Positions 34,010 through 46,590 of a DNA stretch of 64,000 nt are shown piece by piece. This stretch comes from Globodera rostochiensis (Eukaryota; Nematoda; Chromadorea; Rhabditida; Heteroderidae). The notes beneath the pieces were generated by a model. The model worked only from the letters and a program-made list of their open reading frames with translations, did no database searches and had not been told where the DNA came from. Positions within the stretch are counted from its first letter, which is position 1. Every line of letters begins with the position of its first letter. Location: the NCBI GenBank assembly GCA_018350325.1, contig JAEVLN010000003.1:4478745-4542744 (forward strand), in the 5' to 3' direction. The position numbers and the translations under genes were made by a program.

Positions 34010-34180
34010 GGGTTGTAGCATCCGAATCTGACTTCTATTTCGACCAATTTCAAACCCCGAACCCGAATTCGAACAATGTTTTCAAAAAATAAAAAAGTTT
34101 TTATAGGGGCTGGGTTCGGGGTTCAGAATTGATCGAAATGAAAGTCAGATTTGAATTCTACGACCTAAATTCTAAATTAA
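34010..34180. repeat. Inverted pair of the CCGAATCTGAC repeat
   Basis: Two ~75-bp copies face each other (34018-34088 and 34105-34178). Each has CCGAATCTGACTTC, CGACCAATTTC and GAACCCGAATTCGAACAA. The same family occurs singly or in inverted pairs at 28830, 37060/37330, 48565/48995, 58905 and 62370/62620. Confidence 0.7.
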
Positions 34181-34428
34181 TCACATTTTCGGATTTGGAA
34201 AGGGGTATTTGTTCCGTAAAAGGGGTATTGGTTGCGGTAATGAGAGAAATCATATGTAGAATATGATATCATATCGGTAAAAATTAACTCTGCCTATGAT
34301 ATCATATCCCAGTCAATACGACGGAATTGGAACACAGATATGACATATCATAGGATCATATCGGAGATATGACATAATTGAAATAGGCCCCAGATAAGCC
34401 TAACAATTTGAGAAATCTTTGATCAAAA

Positions 34429-37400
34429 ATGTTTTCCATCAACGACGACAACAACAACAACAACAACAACAGTGCCTTGTTTCATTGCAAATTTTGTGCC
34501 AGTGCCAACGATTGCCCGCCAGCAGATGCCGCCCGTCTGTTCAATGCCGACGACCTTCTGCAGCACATTTACGTCCATTTGAACTACCGGCCTCACCGGT
34601 GCAAATATTGCAATTTTGCCGCCACAACGCCATTCGAATTGTTCGAACACAGCCAAAAAAAAGCCAATCATTGGGAGCTTAGCTTTTTTGTGGGTTAAAA
34701 TTAATATAAAACTTATAAATAAATTAGTTATAATTCGATGCTGACTTCTTCCGGGGTTCAAAAAGAACACCAATTCACGACTTTGAAGAAATTTTATCCG
34801 GACCTTTTGGCGAAAATCCGGAGACAAATTTTTATAACAAAAAAACTTTGTTTTTAAAAGCAACAAATCGTCCTTTTACCCCAAATCAGCAATTTCAGAA
34901 CGCCAGAAACGTGTTCTACGACGAAATTGCGCAAGTCGCATTGGAAAAGTGCATGAATCAGCAAATCAAAGGCACTGGCGACGATGTGCCGCCGATGGAC
35001 GACAGTGAAGTAGAATAAAGAATAGGATAAATGGTAACCCCGGGTGGGACTCGAACCCACGTCCTCCACCCAATCAGTGGGCAGCTCTTCCAACTGAGCT
35101 ACCGGGGTGTCCCATTTGCTTTCTTTATGGATGACCTTTTGCCCCCGCCCTAGGCGTTTTAACCGTCCTCTTCCGATCAGCGGAATCTCTCACTTCCTTA
35201 CAGTAGGCATTTTGAGAATTTTTTAAATTAGTCAAATAAATTCAGCGGGGCAAACTGGTCATCGACGACAGTACTCCGCCATGCGAACGATCGTTGCCGT
35301 CTTTGGATTCATCTGCTTATAAGTTGGAGGTGCCAATGGAGCCGATTGACATTGGCATTTTGGACGGGGAGCAAGAAAATGAGGTGAATGAGGCGCAAAT
35401 AAAAGGAATCGATGCTTTTCAAAGAAACAATTTGTTATTCGGGGATAGGCCCAGCACGAATTTATAATTTAGTTTTGGAGGGTAAAGCCCGGACTCGAGG
35501 ACCAATCAAAAATTCCAAATAATCTCGGTCGAACCAAAACGTCCACCGAGAAGCTCACGGATTTTATTGGCGGGGGGGGGGGGTACCGGAATAAAAAGTC
35601 GACCCCGCAAGAATTTTTTTTAAGGTTTGCAAGAATTGCAAGAAATTGGTCCAAATATTGGCGAAATGTTTAAATAAATTCAGAGAAAGTCCATTCTAGG
35701 CCAAACAGTGGAAAAAACGTGACAAAAAAACCCCAAAACATGGAAAATCACGTTTCCGTGCATAAATGGCACTTCTGGGCCCAAGTAGCCGGGTATCCGC
35801 GCTTTTTTTTGCGTATGCTACATGGTTATACCAGGGTTCGTAACTAAAATTTTTTTAAATAAGGACAGTGAAGGTCAAAAATAAGATTTTGCTGGCATTT
35901 TGCTTGCAAAAATAAGGACACTTTATAAAATGTTCAAAAATGCAGTAAATTTTTATTTTATCCTGAAATGTGAGTTTTTTAACCTTATTATCGACACCGA
36001 CACTTTTTTCCACCAATTTGGGCTTGGAAATTGCTCCCATTTCAAAAAAGCAATTTTTTTGCGAATTCCGCTTTAGTAGGGGGGGGGGGTCGGCGGTGCC
36101 GATAGGCACTGCCGAGAAAATTTTGAATTTTTGACTCAATTTGTAATAAAAATTGGTCCAATTCGCTTCGAAATTTGCTAATTTTAAAAATTGGATCCAA
36201 ATATTATGAAAATCTTCACAAAATTCGAAAAATAAGAACAAAATAAGGACGGAGGCCTCAAATAAGGACAAATCTTATAAATAAGGACAGTTACGAACCC
36301 TGGGTTATACGGAGAGCACACGTAATTTTTAGGGTAGAGAAAAAGCGGTTTTAAACCGGGGGTCCCGATTTTCGGTTAGGCCGGTTTTACGACCCCCGGT
36401 TTTCGGTTTTTGGCCAAAAAAGCCGGTTTTCGTTTTGGTTAACCGACCGCCATCTACCCTACTAATTTTTATAAAAATCACTCGCTTATTCCAGGCCGCA
36501 TGCAGCGTCAGCGTCGGGCAACAAAATTTGTCCCCATTTCAGAGAGCATTCCAGAAATGTGTGCGAGGTGTGAATGAGGTGAAAGCATCGTACTTAAAAA
36601 GTGTTTTTGTTGTTGGTTATTATAGGTTTTAGAGTAGCCATTTCCCGCCAATGCGTTAATAGTGCCTGTCCATGCCAATTATCCGGCACACGCAGGCAAG
36701 TGGGGGACACGCAACACGCCGCGTGTACTGAACGGGCTTAACCACCCCGTAAACGGTTTATTTAAGCGGGCAATAGCAACACAAAAACTCCGAAGACGGA
36801 ATGTGTTGAGCCGGCACAACAGCAGCAGAATGCCGTTGTCGGAAGTGGCACAGAAAGGATGACTCTGTCGCAGGACCAATGTGCCGAATGCTTTCGCATA
36901 TTACCAGACATTCCTGATTCTCGGTTACATCATACCAATCTGAAGTGAGTGCTTATTCAATAAAACTTTCAAAAAAATATGAAAAATTAAGTGTTTTATT
37001 TTTACTCAATTTGGAAATTTTCAAAGTCGCTAAAAATGTGTTTCTAGGGGGTATTAGGGGCGTAGAATCCGAATCTGACTTCCTTTTCGGCCAATTCCGA
37101 TTCTCGGACCCGAATTCGAACAATTTTTTAAAAATGTTTTTAGTTAATTTAATTGGGGCTTCGAACCCCCAGCTGAAATTATTGGTAATTTAAACTTTTT
37201 TATAAATATTCCCTTCTTTTAAAAGTTTTCTTTTGGCAAAAACAAACAGTATGGATGAAGTAACGAACGCCTGTGGAACTCGTTAGAGTAATAATTAAGC
37301 ATAATGAATTATTTCCATAAGCAAAATTCGATTCGAATTTGGGTCCGGGGTTCGAAATTGTCAAAATGAAGGCCGGGTTCGGATTCTACGGCCCTGAAAA

Positions 37401-38099
37401 CCCCTTAGAACAATGAAAATTCCTTCTGGAAAATTCTTTGCACCCCTAAGAATGGGATTTTGCTGAACAAGTTAGTCAATTTTAGTTTTTAAAACAAAAA
37501 AAACCACAAATTTTTAATTCTCCGACGGCTCCTATCAGCATCGTCGTCGCCGTCTAAAACCGATCAAGCAAAAGGCAGATTTATTAATAAAAACGTTTTT
37601 TTCAAAAATGCTTATTAAATTTGGTCAAATTATTGTTTTTTTTCTTGGAATCCGTGCTCCAAATGTACAATTTTGTTCAAAAAAATTGCCGATTTGGATA
37701 CATATGATCAGTGGCAACTCACAGTTATGTGCAAATACAAATCTTTAGCAATTTCTACACTTTTATAGTTAGTTAAGTTACTTTTTTTGGGCCCCAAAAT
37801 CTTTTTGTTTTGGCGTTAATGTGTTTTTTCGGATAATTTTTGCTGGCAGCCCTGCCATAATGTCTTGATTTTCCGAAAAATTAAGGCACTTGAAGCTGAG
37901 CCTGTACAAGTGTCCGTTTTGCAGCAAAGAGTTCCCATACGTCAACTACGGACTTGGCCATTGCAAACAGCACATCCGGGTCATTCATCCCGGTATGCCA
38001 ATGCCATCGGACGAGGAATTCACATTGCCGAATTTGTCCGAAAAAATGAAGCAAATTCAAGTTCGAGCCGCTGAATTGTTCGTCTTTCGTGTTAAATGA
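34429..38099 (+). CDS. C2H2-type zinc-finger protein
   Basis: Exon 1 (34429-34693) starts MFSINDD with a poly-Asn run, then FHCKFCASANDC, HIYVHLNYRPHRCKYC and FELFEH, giving two C2H2-like units. The exon at 34899-35009 (NARNVFYDEIAQVALEKC) joins in phase 0 to 35246-35383 (RGKLVIDDSTPPCERSLP, acidic tail). The last exon, 37896-38099 (LSLYKCPFCSKEFPYVNYGL then HCKQHIRVIHPG), adds another finger and the stop. A small exon around 34765-34850 (HQFTTLKKFYPDLLAKIRRQ) is likely, but its 3' boundary is unresolved. Presumed nuclear nucleic-acid binding. The intron at 35010-35245 contains an antisense tRNA-like gene. The 2.5-kb last intron carries two hAT-like elements. Confidence 0.65.
35036..35108 (-). 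tRNA. tRNA or tRNA pseudogene (anticodon arm irregular)
   Basis: A 73-nt unit on the minus strand has a perfect 7-bp acceptor stem (ACCCCGG/CCGGGGT), a perfect 4-bp D stem (GCTC/GAGC), a perfect 5-bp T stem (GTGGG/CCCAC) and a TTCGAGT T-loop. By standard numbering the anticodon loop is CTGATTG, giving GAT (Ile), but its stem (GCCCA/GGTGG) pairs at only two positions. A register shift gives CCAC/GTGG but loses U33. So either a degenerate tRNA or a tRNA-derived gene. It lies antisense inside an intron of the zinc-finger gene. Confidence 0.6.
35832..36302. mobile_element. hAT-like element, TIR CAGGGTTCGTAACT, TSD GGTTATAC
   Basis: 471 bp bounded by CAGGGTTCGTAACT and AGTTACGAACCCTG, with perfect 8-bp duplications GGTTATAC at 35824-35831 and 36303-36310. 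AAATAAGGACA repeats lie next to the right end. It carries a hairpin module at 36089. A truncated relative begins at 31167. Confidence 0.93.
36330..36461. mobile_element. hAT-like MITE, TIR TAGGGTAGA, TSD STAATTTT
   Basis: 132 bp from TAGGGTAGA to TCTACCCTA, with flanks GTAATTTT and CTAATTTT (7 of 8 identical). The interior is CCGGTTTTCGGTT-type repeats. A related remnant lies at ~1798-1905. Confidence 0.8.
37050..37395. repeat. Inverted pair of the CCGAATCTGAC repeat (larger spacing)
   Basis: Copies at ~37067-37130 and 37325-37390 in opposite orientation, with ~200 bp between them. Confidence 0.6.
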
Positions 38100-38720
38100 T
38101 TTTTTTTTCCCTTTTCTTACGTGATAACCTTTTATAATTATTTTTGCTCAAATAAAAATATTTGACTTACTCAATAAATTAATTCTTTCGTTAAATAATT
38201 ACAATTTTAAAAATTCAAGCGACACGATAATTTTGATTGTAATGTCGGTAAACGAGTCGTGAAGCCCTGGGACCCATACTGTCCAAAAGAGTCTAATTTG
38301 AAATAAAATTAAAATAGCAATCAAAAAGATTTCTCTGAATTTATGTTTATTACCCCGTCTTGTTATTCGAATATTGGTGGGGGAAAGTTTGGGCACCGTA
38401 ATACAACATAAAAAAAATTTTAAAATTTTCGTATCGAATACTTTGGAGCTTTTAAAAAGCATTTAAAACTGATTTTCCTTCTTGGCCATGACGTTTAAAC
38501 AATTTCTGCAAATTGTATTTTTGTGCGGAAGCGGCTAACTTTTCCCCTGTCGGGCTTTGATGTTTAAAAAAGTCGTTTTTTCCTTAATTTTCATGAGCGC
38601 TAATGGACATTTGAAAATTACTGGAGGGCTGAGAAGCATAAGTTCGGGCAGGAAGACGGCAAAATGGGCTTGTTTGGTTTGCAATTGTCAGAATTTTACG
38701 TTTTAGTCGGTTTGCACATA
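38100..38720. other. Intergenic, no gene recognised
   Basis: 3' flank of the zinc-finger gene. A TM-like minus ORF at 38199-38462 has no supporting features. Confidence 0.4.
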
Positions 38721-38729
38721 AATTTCGCA

Positions 38730-39186
38730 CTAACAAGGGCGACCATGCGCGAATGGTGCAAATATGCCGGCCTCAACTTCAGTGAAACGAATTTCGTGGG
38801 GATAAGAAGGTTCCGAGGAATTCAAGAATAAATTAAGGTAATTTGGCAAAAATGTTATTTTTTGTCTTTTTAATTTTGTGAGAAACCTGAACCAGCGACG
38901 CATGGCGCAGGTGTGGAGCATTCGGAAACAACTGCACGAAGAGTGCCTGAAGCACGGAGATTGGGGGGGGGGCTGTGAAACATTCGAACGCTGATGCTTT
39001 CAGTTTGAAGCCGCCGTTTTCCTGTTCTGAGACGGTTTGTTTGAATTCGCACAGGTTCAGGAAACAGTCCACGGCAAATTGCCCGTCTAAAAACAACCGT
39101 CTCGTTTGATCAATGTTTGCGGACCTCAACAGCTCAATCAAATTACAATAAATGTTCATATTTCTCATCTCACAGAGAATAAACAC
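38730..39186 (-). CDS. Hypothetical protein fragment
   Basis: The minus-strand exon 38880-39155 encodes NIYCNLIELLRSANIDQTRR, LFLDGQFAVDCFLNLCEF and APPPISVLQALFVQLFPNAP, with normal amino-acid composition. It may splice to 38730-38830 (SSEPSYPHEIRFTEVEAGIF). I recognise no family and cannot define the ends; a poly-C run (38961-38969) interrupts the region. Coding is suggested only by composition. Confidence 0.3.
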
Positions 39187-39514
39187 ATTTGTCCGTCAAT
39201 CACATTTCAATGTTAAATTGATAGATAAATTTTATTTTTTATTTTTTAATTGGTGCCATCGCTGGCACGCACGTTGAATACAATATTAAAATTTCAACAA
39301 GAATACGAATGTGTAAAACATTCAGCGACAATGATAATGCGTAATGTATCGAATGTTTCTCCTCGCATATCCGAACGGAAAAATAAAAATTAATATGAAA
39401 ATGCCGTTGCACAAACAGAACGAAGTTTTTGGCTAACAAAACCCAAAAAATAAGAGAAGACATTGGCCGGGACTGCAATGTCGGCCAGCAATTGTTCTCA
39501 ATCTGTTCCAAGGG

Positions 39515-39607
39515 GAGCGGGACGTTTGGGCCCCCGCCGTTTGGGCCCCGACGTTTGGGCCCCGACGTTTGGGCCCCGACGTTTGGGCCCCGCCGTTTGG
39601 GCCCCAA
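39515..39607 (+). repeat. Short tandem repeat (GTTTGGGCCCCGAC)n
   Basis: About six 14-bp units. The motif is close to the GTTTGGGCGCCG arms of the element at 52738-53283, but here there is no second inverted arm. Confidence 0.9.
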
Positions 39608-39745
39608 ACCTTTGAAGTGCCATAACTCTTCATGGAACCAACCAGACTAAATAAATTAGGTACTCGAAAGCTCTATATGTTTAGAAGCTATTATCTAGTA
39701 GGGACTAAACGATCATATAAACCTTTAAAAAGTTATGGTTTAAAA

Positions 39746-39870
39746 TAGGGTTGCACGGGACCGGGACTTTTGGGAAAAACCAAGACCGGGACCTCCCGGG
39801 ACCAGAAAAACCGGGATCGGGACCGGGACCAAGATTTTCAACCGAAACCGGGACTAACCGGGACCAAGGA
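39746..39870. mobile_element. TAGGGTTGCACGGGACC foldback remnant
   Basis: Starts TAGGGTTGCACGGGACCGGG, followed by GGGACCGGGA-type repeats. The right end is missing. Two hairpin modules follow (40006 and 40157). Confidence 0.45.
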
Positions 39871-40339
39871 GAAATTTTTTTTGTAATGTTCAATGGTAAA
39901 ACAAAAAAATTTTTTGTTATTCAAAATATCTTCCTCATTGTCCTTAACTTCCATTTTATCATATCATTTTTTATGAGATTCTGCTTTACTTTTAGGAGGT
40001 GGGAGTCGGCGGTGCCGATAGGCGCCGCCGAGAAAAATTTTTGAAATTTTGACTCAATTTTGTTAAAGAAATTTCATCAAAATTTTAGCAAAATTATGAA
40101 TTTTACTTTGGAATTTCAGAGAAAAAAACTGGTTTAAGTAAGAGTTGAGGATGTCCGGCGGTGCCGACAGGCGCCGCCGGGGAAATTTTTTTGAACATTT
40201 TAATGATATTTGTTAAGAAATTGAAGCAAAAATTCAGGAAGACGTGATGAATTTATTTCAAAAATTCGTATATCTGTTCTTTTTTTGCGCGCATTTTAAT
40301 TAATAAATAATAGAATATTTATTTTAAAAATATTATTAA

Positions 40340-40405
40340 TGACTCAAGCGGGTTCGAACCCAACACATAACCTCGACATACTTCTGAGACATAAGTAAAA
40401 AGGTA
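40340..40405 (-). repeat. tRNA-like B-box sequence
   Basis: GGGTTCGAACCC palindromic B box at 40351, with no clear A box. Confidence 0.3.
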
Positions 40406-40833
40406 CTTGAAGATTTATTCAATGTGCTACTCGCAACAACAACAACAACCTGACAAGAATTTAAATTGTGTTGGAGATCGATTTCATCAACGGCACGCCG
40501 TTATCCGTTATTCGGCTTCTTGCTTTTGTCGGCGATTGCGCACCGACCCTTTGCTGTGCTCGAACGGTGCGGGAAGCGATGCAAAACTCAAAAAACATTC
40601 AAATAAACAGATTAACACAAAAATGCAAGGGCTACCAGGTGCGGCAAACAGGGGTGTAACCGGAATCCGGATTTTCGGACAAAAGGCGGCTTGCCAGAGC
40701 CATTGCTGAACAGAAAACAGTGAAAATTTAGTTCTTTGGGTTCCGGAAAACTCACTCCGCACAAATTTGGACGATCAACGCATTTTCTGCTTAAACACTT
40801 CTCGATTACGTTGCAGATTCCCTTGTGATGTGC

Positions 40834-43800
40834 GTCCTTCAGAATGTTCCCCTTCAGACTGCGCACAATGCGCTCCCGGTCTTCAGGCAGTCCATGCTCA
40901 ATCATATGAGCCATCTAATCATTTCGCTCCCGGTCTTCGGGCAGTCCATGCTCAAGCATATTTTCGATCACAAAGCTGCCATACTGATCCGTAACCAAAG
41001 TGAGCACACGCGTTCTTCATAATGTCCCTCTGCAGACTGCACACAATTCGCTCCCGGTCTTCGGGCAGTCCATGCTCAAGCATATGAGCCATCTAATCAC
41101 TATCACTTGTGCTCCCGGTCTTCGAGCAGTCCATGCTCAATCACATGTTCGATCACAAAGCTGCCATACTGATCCGTAACCAAAGTGAGCACACGCGTTC
41201 TTCATAATGTCCCTCTGCAGACTGCGCACAATTGACTTCCGGTCTTCGGGCAGTCCATGCTCAATCATATGAGCCATCTAATCACTTCGCTACCGGTCTT
41301 CGGGCAGTCCATGCTCAATCATATGAGCCATCTAATCACTATCACTTCGCTCCCGGTCTTCGGGCAGTCCATGCTCAATCACATGTTCGATCACAAAGCT
41401 GCCATACTGATCCGTGACCTAAGGTAGCACACGCGTTCTTCATAATGTCCCTCTGCAGACTGCGCACAATTGACTTCCGGTCTTCGGGCAGTCTATGCTC
41501 AATCATATGAGACATCTAATCACTTCGCTCCCGGTCTTCGGGCAGTCCATGCTCAATCACATGTTCGATCACAAAGCTGCCATACTGATCCGTGACCTAA
41601 GTGAGCACACGCGTTCTTCATAATGTCTCCCTGCAGACTGAGCACAATTCGCTTCCGGTCTTCGGGCAGTCCATGCTCAATCATATGAGCCATCTAATCA
41701 CTTCGCTCCCGGTCTTCGGGCAGTCCATGCTCAAGCATATTTTCGATCACAAAGCTGCCATACTGATCCGTGACCAAAGTGAGCACACGCGTTCTTCATA
41801 ATGTCCCCCTGCAGACTGCGCACAATTCGCTTCCGGTCTTCGGGCAGTCCATGCTCAAGAATATGAGCCATCTAATCACTTCGCTCCCGGGCTCCCGGTC
41901 TTCGGGCAGTCCATGCCCAATCACATGTTCGATCACAAAGCTGCCATACTGATCCGTGACCAAAGTGAGCACACGCGTTCTTCATAATGTCCCCCTGCAG
42001 ACTGCACACAATTCGCTTCCGGTCTTCGGGCAGTCCATGCTCAATCATATTAGACATCTAATCACTTCGCTCCCGGTCTTCGGGCAGTCCATGCTCAATC
42101 ATATGAGCCATCTAATCACTATCACTTCGCTCCCGGTCTTCGGGCAGTCCATGCTCAAGCATATTTTCGATCACAAAGCTGCCATACTGATCCGTGACCA
42201 AAGTGAGCACACGCGTTCTTCATAATGTCCCCCTGCAGACTGCACACAATTCGCTTCCGGTCTTCGGGCAGTCCATGCTCAATCACATGTTCGATCACAA
42301 AGCTGCCATACTGATCCGTGACCTAAGTGAGCACACGCGTTCTTCATAATGTCTCCCTGCAGACTGAGCACAATTCGCTTCCGGTCTTCGGGCAGTCCAT
42401 GCTCAATCATATGAGCCGTCTAATCACTATCACTTCGCTCCCGGTCTTCGGGCAGTGCATGCTCAAGCATATTTTCGATCACAAAGCTGCCATACTGATC
42501 CGTGACCAAAGTGAGCACACGCGTTCTTCATAATGTCTCCCTGCAGACTGCGCACAATTCGCTTCCGGTCTTCGGGCAGTCCATGCTCAATCATATGAGA
42601 CATCTAATCACTTCGCTCCCGGTCTTCGGGCAGTCCATGCTCAATCACATGTTCGATCACAAAGCTGCCATACTGATCCGTGACCTAAGTGAGCACACGC
42701 GTTCTTCATAATGTCTCCCTGCAGACTGCGCACAATTGACTTCCGGTCTTCGGGCAGTCTATGCTCAATCATATGAGCCATCTAATCACTATCACTTCGC
42801 TCCCGGTCTTCGGGCAGTCCATGCTCAAGCATATTTTCGATCACAAAGCTGCCATACTGATCCGTGACCAAAGTGAGCACACGCGTTCTTCATAATGTCC
42901 CTCTGCAGACTGCGCACAATTGACTTCCGGTCTTCGGGCAGTCCATGCTCAATCATATGAGCCATCTAATCACTTCGCTACCGGTCTTCGGGCAGTCCAT
43001 GCTCAATCATATGAGCCATCTAATCACTATCACTTCGCTCCCGGTCTTCGGGCAGTCCATGCTCAAGCATATTTTCGATCACAAAGCTGCCATACTGATC
43101 CGTGACCAAAGTGAGCACACGCGTTCTTCATAATGTCCCCCTGCAGACTGCACACAATTCGCTTCCGGTCTTCGGGCAGTCCATGCTCAATCACACGTTC
43201 GATCACAAAGCTGCCATACTGATCCGTGACCTAAGTGAGCACACGCGTTCTTCATAATGTCTCCCTGCAGACTGCGCACAATTCGCTTCCGGTCTTCGGG
43301 CAGTCCATGCTCAATCATATTCGACATCTAATCACTTCGCTCCCGGTCTTCGGGCAGTCCATGCTCAATCACATGTTCGATCACAAAGCTGCCATACTGA
43401 TCCGTGACCAAAGTGAGCACACGCGTTCTTCATAATGTCCCCCTGCAGACTGCGCACAATTCGCTTCCGGTCTTCGGGCAGTCCATGCTCAAGCATATGA
43501 GCCATCTAATCACTTCGCTCCCGGTCTTCGGGCAGTCCATGCCCAATCACATGTTCGATCACAAAGCTGCCATACTGATCCGTGACCTAAGGTAGCACAT
43601 CATAATGTCCCTCTGCAGACTGCGCACAATTGACTTCCGGTCTTCGGGCAGTCTATGCTCAATCATATGAGCCATCTAATCACTATCACTTCGCTCCCGG
43701 TCTTCGGGCAGTCCATGCTCAAGCATATTTTCGATCACAAAGCTGCCATACTGATCCGTGACCAAAGTGAGCACACGCGTTCTTCATAATGTCTCCCTGC

Positions 43801-46590
43801 AGACTGCGCACAATTCGCTTCCGGTCTTCGGGCAGTCCATGCTCATTCATATTAGACATCTAATCACTTCGCTCCCGGTCTTCGGGCAGTCCATGCTCAA
43901 TCATATGAGCCATCTAATCACTATCACTTCGCTCCCGGTCTCCGGGCAGTCCATGCTCAAGCATATTTTCGATCACAAAGCTGCCATACTGATCCGTGGC
44001 CAAAGTGAGCACACGCGTTCTTCATAATGTCCCCCTGCAGACTGCACACAATTCGCTTCCGGTCTTCGGGCAGTCCATGCTCAATCACATGTTCGATCAC
44101 AAAGCTGCCATACTGATCCGTGACCTAAGTGAGCACACGCGTTCTTCATAATGTCTCCCTGCAGACTGAGCACAATTCGCTTCCGGTCTTCGGGCAGTCC
44201 ATGCTCAATCATATGAGCCATCTAATCACTTCGCTCCCGGTCTTCGGGCAGTCCATGCTCAAGCATATTTTCGATCACAAAGCTGCCATACTGATCCGTG
44301 ACCAAAGTGAGCACACGCGTTCTTCATAATGTCCCCCTGCAGACTGCGCACAATTCGCTTCCGGTCTTCGGGCAGTCCATGCTCAAGCATATGAGCCATC
44401 TAATCACTTCGCTCCCGGGCTCCCGGTCTTCGGGCAGTCCATGCCCAATCACATGTTCGATCACAAAGCTGCCATACTGATCCGTGACCTAAGGTAGCAC
44501 ATCATAATGTCCCTCTGCAGACTGCGCACAATTGACTTCCGGTCTTCGGGCAGTCTATGCTCAATCATATGAGCCATCTAATCACTATCACTTCGCTCCC
44601 GGTCTTCGGGCAGTCCATGCTCAAGCATATTTTCGATCACAAAGCTGCCATACTGATCCGTGACCAAAGTGAGCACACGCGTTCTTCATAATGTCCCCCT
44701 GCAGACTGCACACAATTCGCTTCCGGTCTTCGGGCAGTCCATGCTCAATCACATGTTCGATCACAAAGCTGCCATACTGATCCGTGACCTAAGTGAGCAC
44801 ACGCGTTCTTCATAATGTCTCCCTGCAGACTGCGCACAATTCGCTTCCGGTCTTCGGGCAGTCCATGCTCAATCATATTAGACATCTAATCACTTCGCTC
44901 CCGGTCTTCGGGCAGTCCATGCTCAATCATATGAGCCATCTAATCACTATCACTTCGCTCCCGGTCTTCGGGCAGTCCATGCTCAAGCATATTTTCGATC
45001 ACAAAGCTGCCATACTGATCCGTGACCAAAGTGAGCACACGCGTTCTTCATAATGTCCCCCTGCAGACTGCACACAATTCGCTTCCGGTCTTCGGGCAGT
45101 CCATGCTCAATCACATGTTCGATCACAAAGCTGCCATACTGATCCGTGACCTAAGTGAGCACACGCGTTCTTCATAATGTCTCCCTGCAGACTGAGCACA
45201 ATTCGCTTCCGGTCTTCGGGCAGTCCATGCTCAATCATATGAGCCGTCTAATCACTATCACTTCGCTCCCGGTCTTCGGGCAGTCCATGCTCAAGCATAT
45301 TTTCGATCACAAAGCTGCCATACTGATCCGTGACCAAAGTGAGCACACGCGTTCTTCATAATGTCTCCCTGCAGACTGCGCACAATTCGCTTCCGGTCTC
45401 CGGGCAGTCCATGCTCAATCATATGAGACATCTAATCACTTCGCTCCCGGTCTTCGGGCAGTCCATGCTCAATCACATGTTCGATCACAAAGCTGCCATA
45501 CTGATCCGTGACCTAAGTGAGCACACGCGTTCTTCATAATGTCTCCCTGCAGACTGCGCACAATTGACTTCCGGTCTTCGGGCAGTCTATGCTCAATCAT
45601 ATGAGCCATCTAATCACTATCACTTCGCTCCCGGTCTTCGGGCAGTCCATGCTCAAGCATATTTTCGATCACAAAGCTGCCATACTGATCCGTGACCAAA
45701 GTGAGCACACGCGTTCTTCATAATGTCCCTCTGCAGACTGCGCACAATTGACTTCCGGTCTTCGGGCAGTCCATGCTCAATCATATGAGCCATCTAATCA
45801 CTTCGCTACCGGTCTTCGGGCAGTCCATGCTCAATCATATGAGCCATCTAATCACTATCACTTCGCTCCCGGTCTTCGGGCAGTCCATGCTCAAGCATAT
45901 TTTCGATCACAAAGCTGCCATACTGATCCGTGACCAAAGTGAGCACACGCGTTCTTCATAATGTCCCCCTGCAGACTGCACACAATTCGCTTCCGGTCTT
46001 CGGGCAGTCCATGCTCAATCACACGTTCGATCACAAAGCTGCCATACTGATCCGTGACCTAAGTGAGCACACGCGTTCTTCATAATGTCTCCCTGCAGAC
46101 TGCGCACAATTCGCTTCCGGTCTTCGGGCAGTCCATGCTCAATCATATTCGACATCTAATCACTTCGCTCCCGGTCTTCGGGCAGTCCATGCTCAATCAC
46201 ATGTTCGATCACAAAGCTGCCATACTGATCCGTGACCTAAGTGAGCACACGCGTTCTTCATAATGTCTCCCTGCAGACTGCGCACAATTGACTTCCGGTC
46301 TTCGGGCAGTCTATGCTCAATCATATGAGCCATCTAATCACTATCACTTCGCTCCCGGTCTTCGGGCAGTCCATGCTCAAGCATATTTTCGATCACAAAG
46401 CTGCCATACTGATCCGTGACCAAAGTGAGCACACGCGTTCTTCATAATGTCTCCCTGCAGACTGCGCACAATTCGCTTCCGGTCTTCGGGCAGTCCATGC
46501 TCAATCATATGAGACATCTAATCACTTCGCTCCCGGTCTTCGGGCAGTCCATGCTCAAGCATATTTTCGATCACAAAGCTGCCATACTGA
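40834..46590 (-). repeat. Tandem array of PUF-exon fragments (~31 units)
   Basis: Units of about 120, 180 or 240 bp, each built from one to three ~60-bp blocks, repeat through ~5.8 kb. On the minus strand a block encodes IEHGLPEDRER, and the long linker encodes RVLTLVTDQYGSFVIEHV and SLQRDIMKN, but in two different frames with a TAG at each GATTAG/ATGGCT junction. The array is thus derived from PUF repeats but is not continuously coding. Unit starts can be followed by the GTGAGCACACGCG motif (for example 41003, 41186, 41606, 41779, 41966, 42326 and so on to 46427). Confidence 0.93.

Noticed and set aside
35036..35108. Firm assignment as tRNA-Ile(GAT)
   Set aside because: The anticodon stem pairs at only two of five positions in that register, so the identity is left open.
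36662..36879. 66-codon ORFs on both strands
   Set aside because: Mutually antisense, inside the zinc-finger gene's last intron, no recognisable motif.
40834..46590. CRISPR-like array
   Set aside because: No constant repeat with unique spacers. All parts are repeated and derive from PUF exon sequence in a eukaryote.
40834..46590. Dozens of 60-90-codon plus-strand ORFs (HNVSLQTAHNSLPVFGQS-type)
   Set aside because: Antisense shadows of the PUF-derived units. They repeat with the array and have no independent support.
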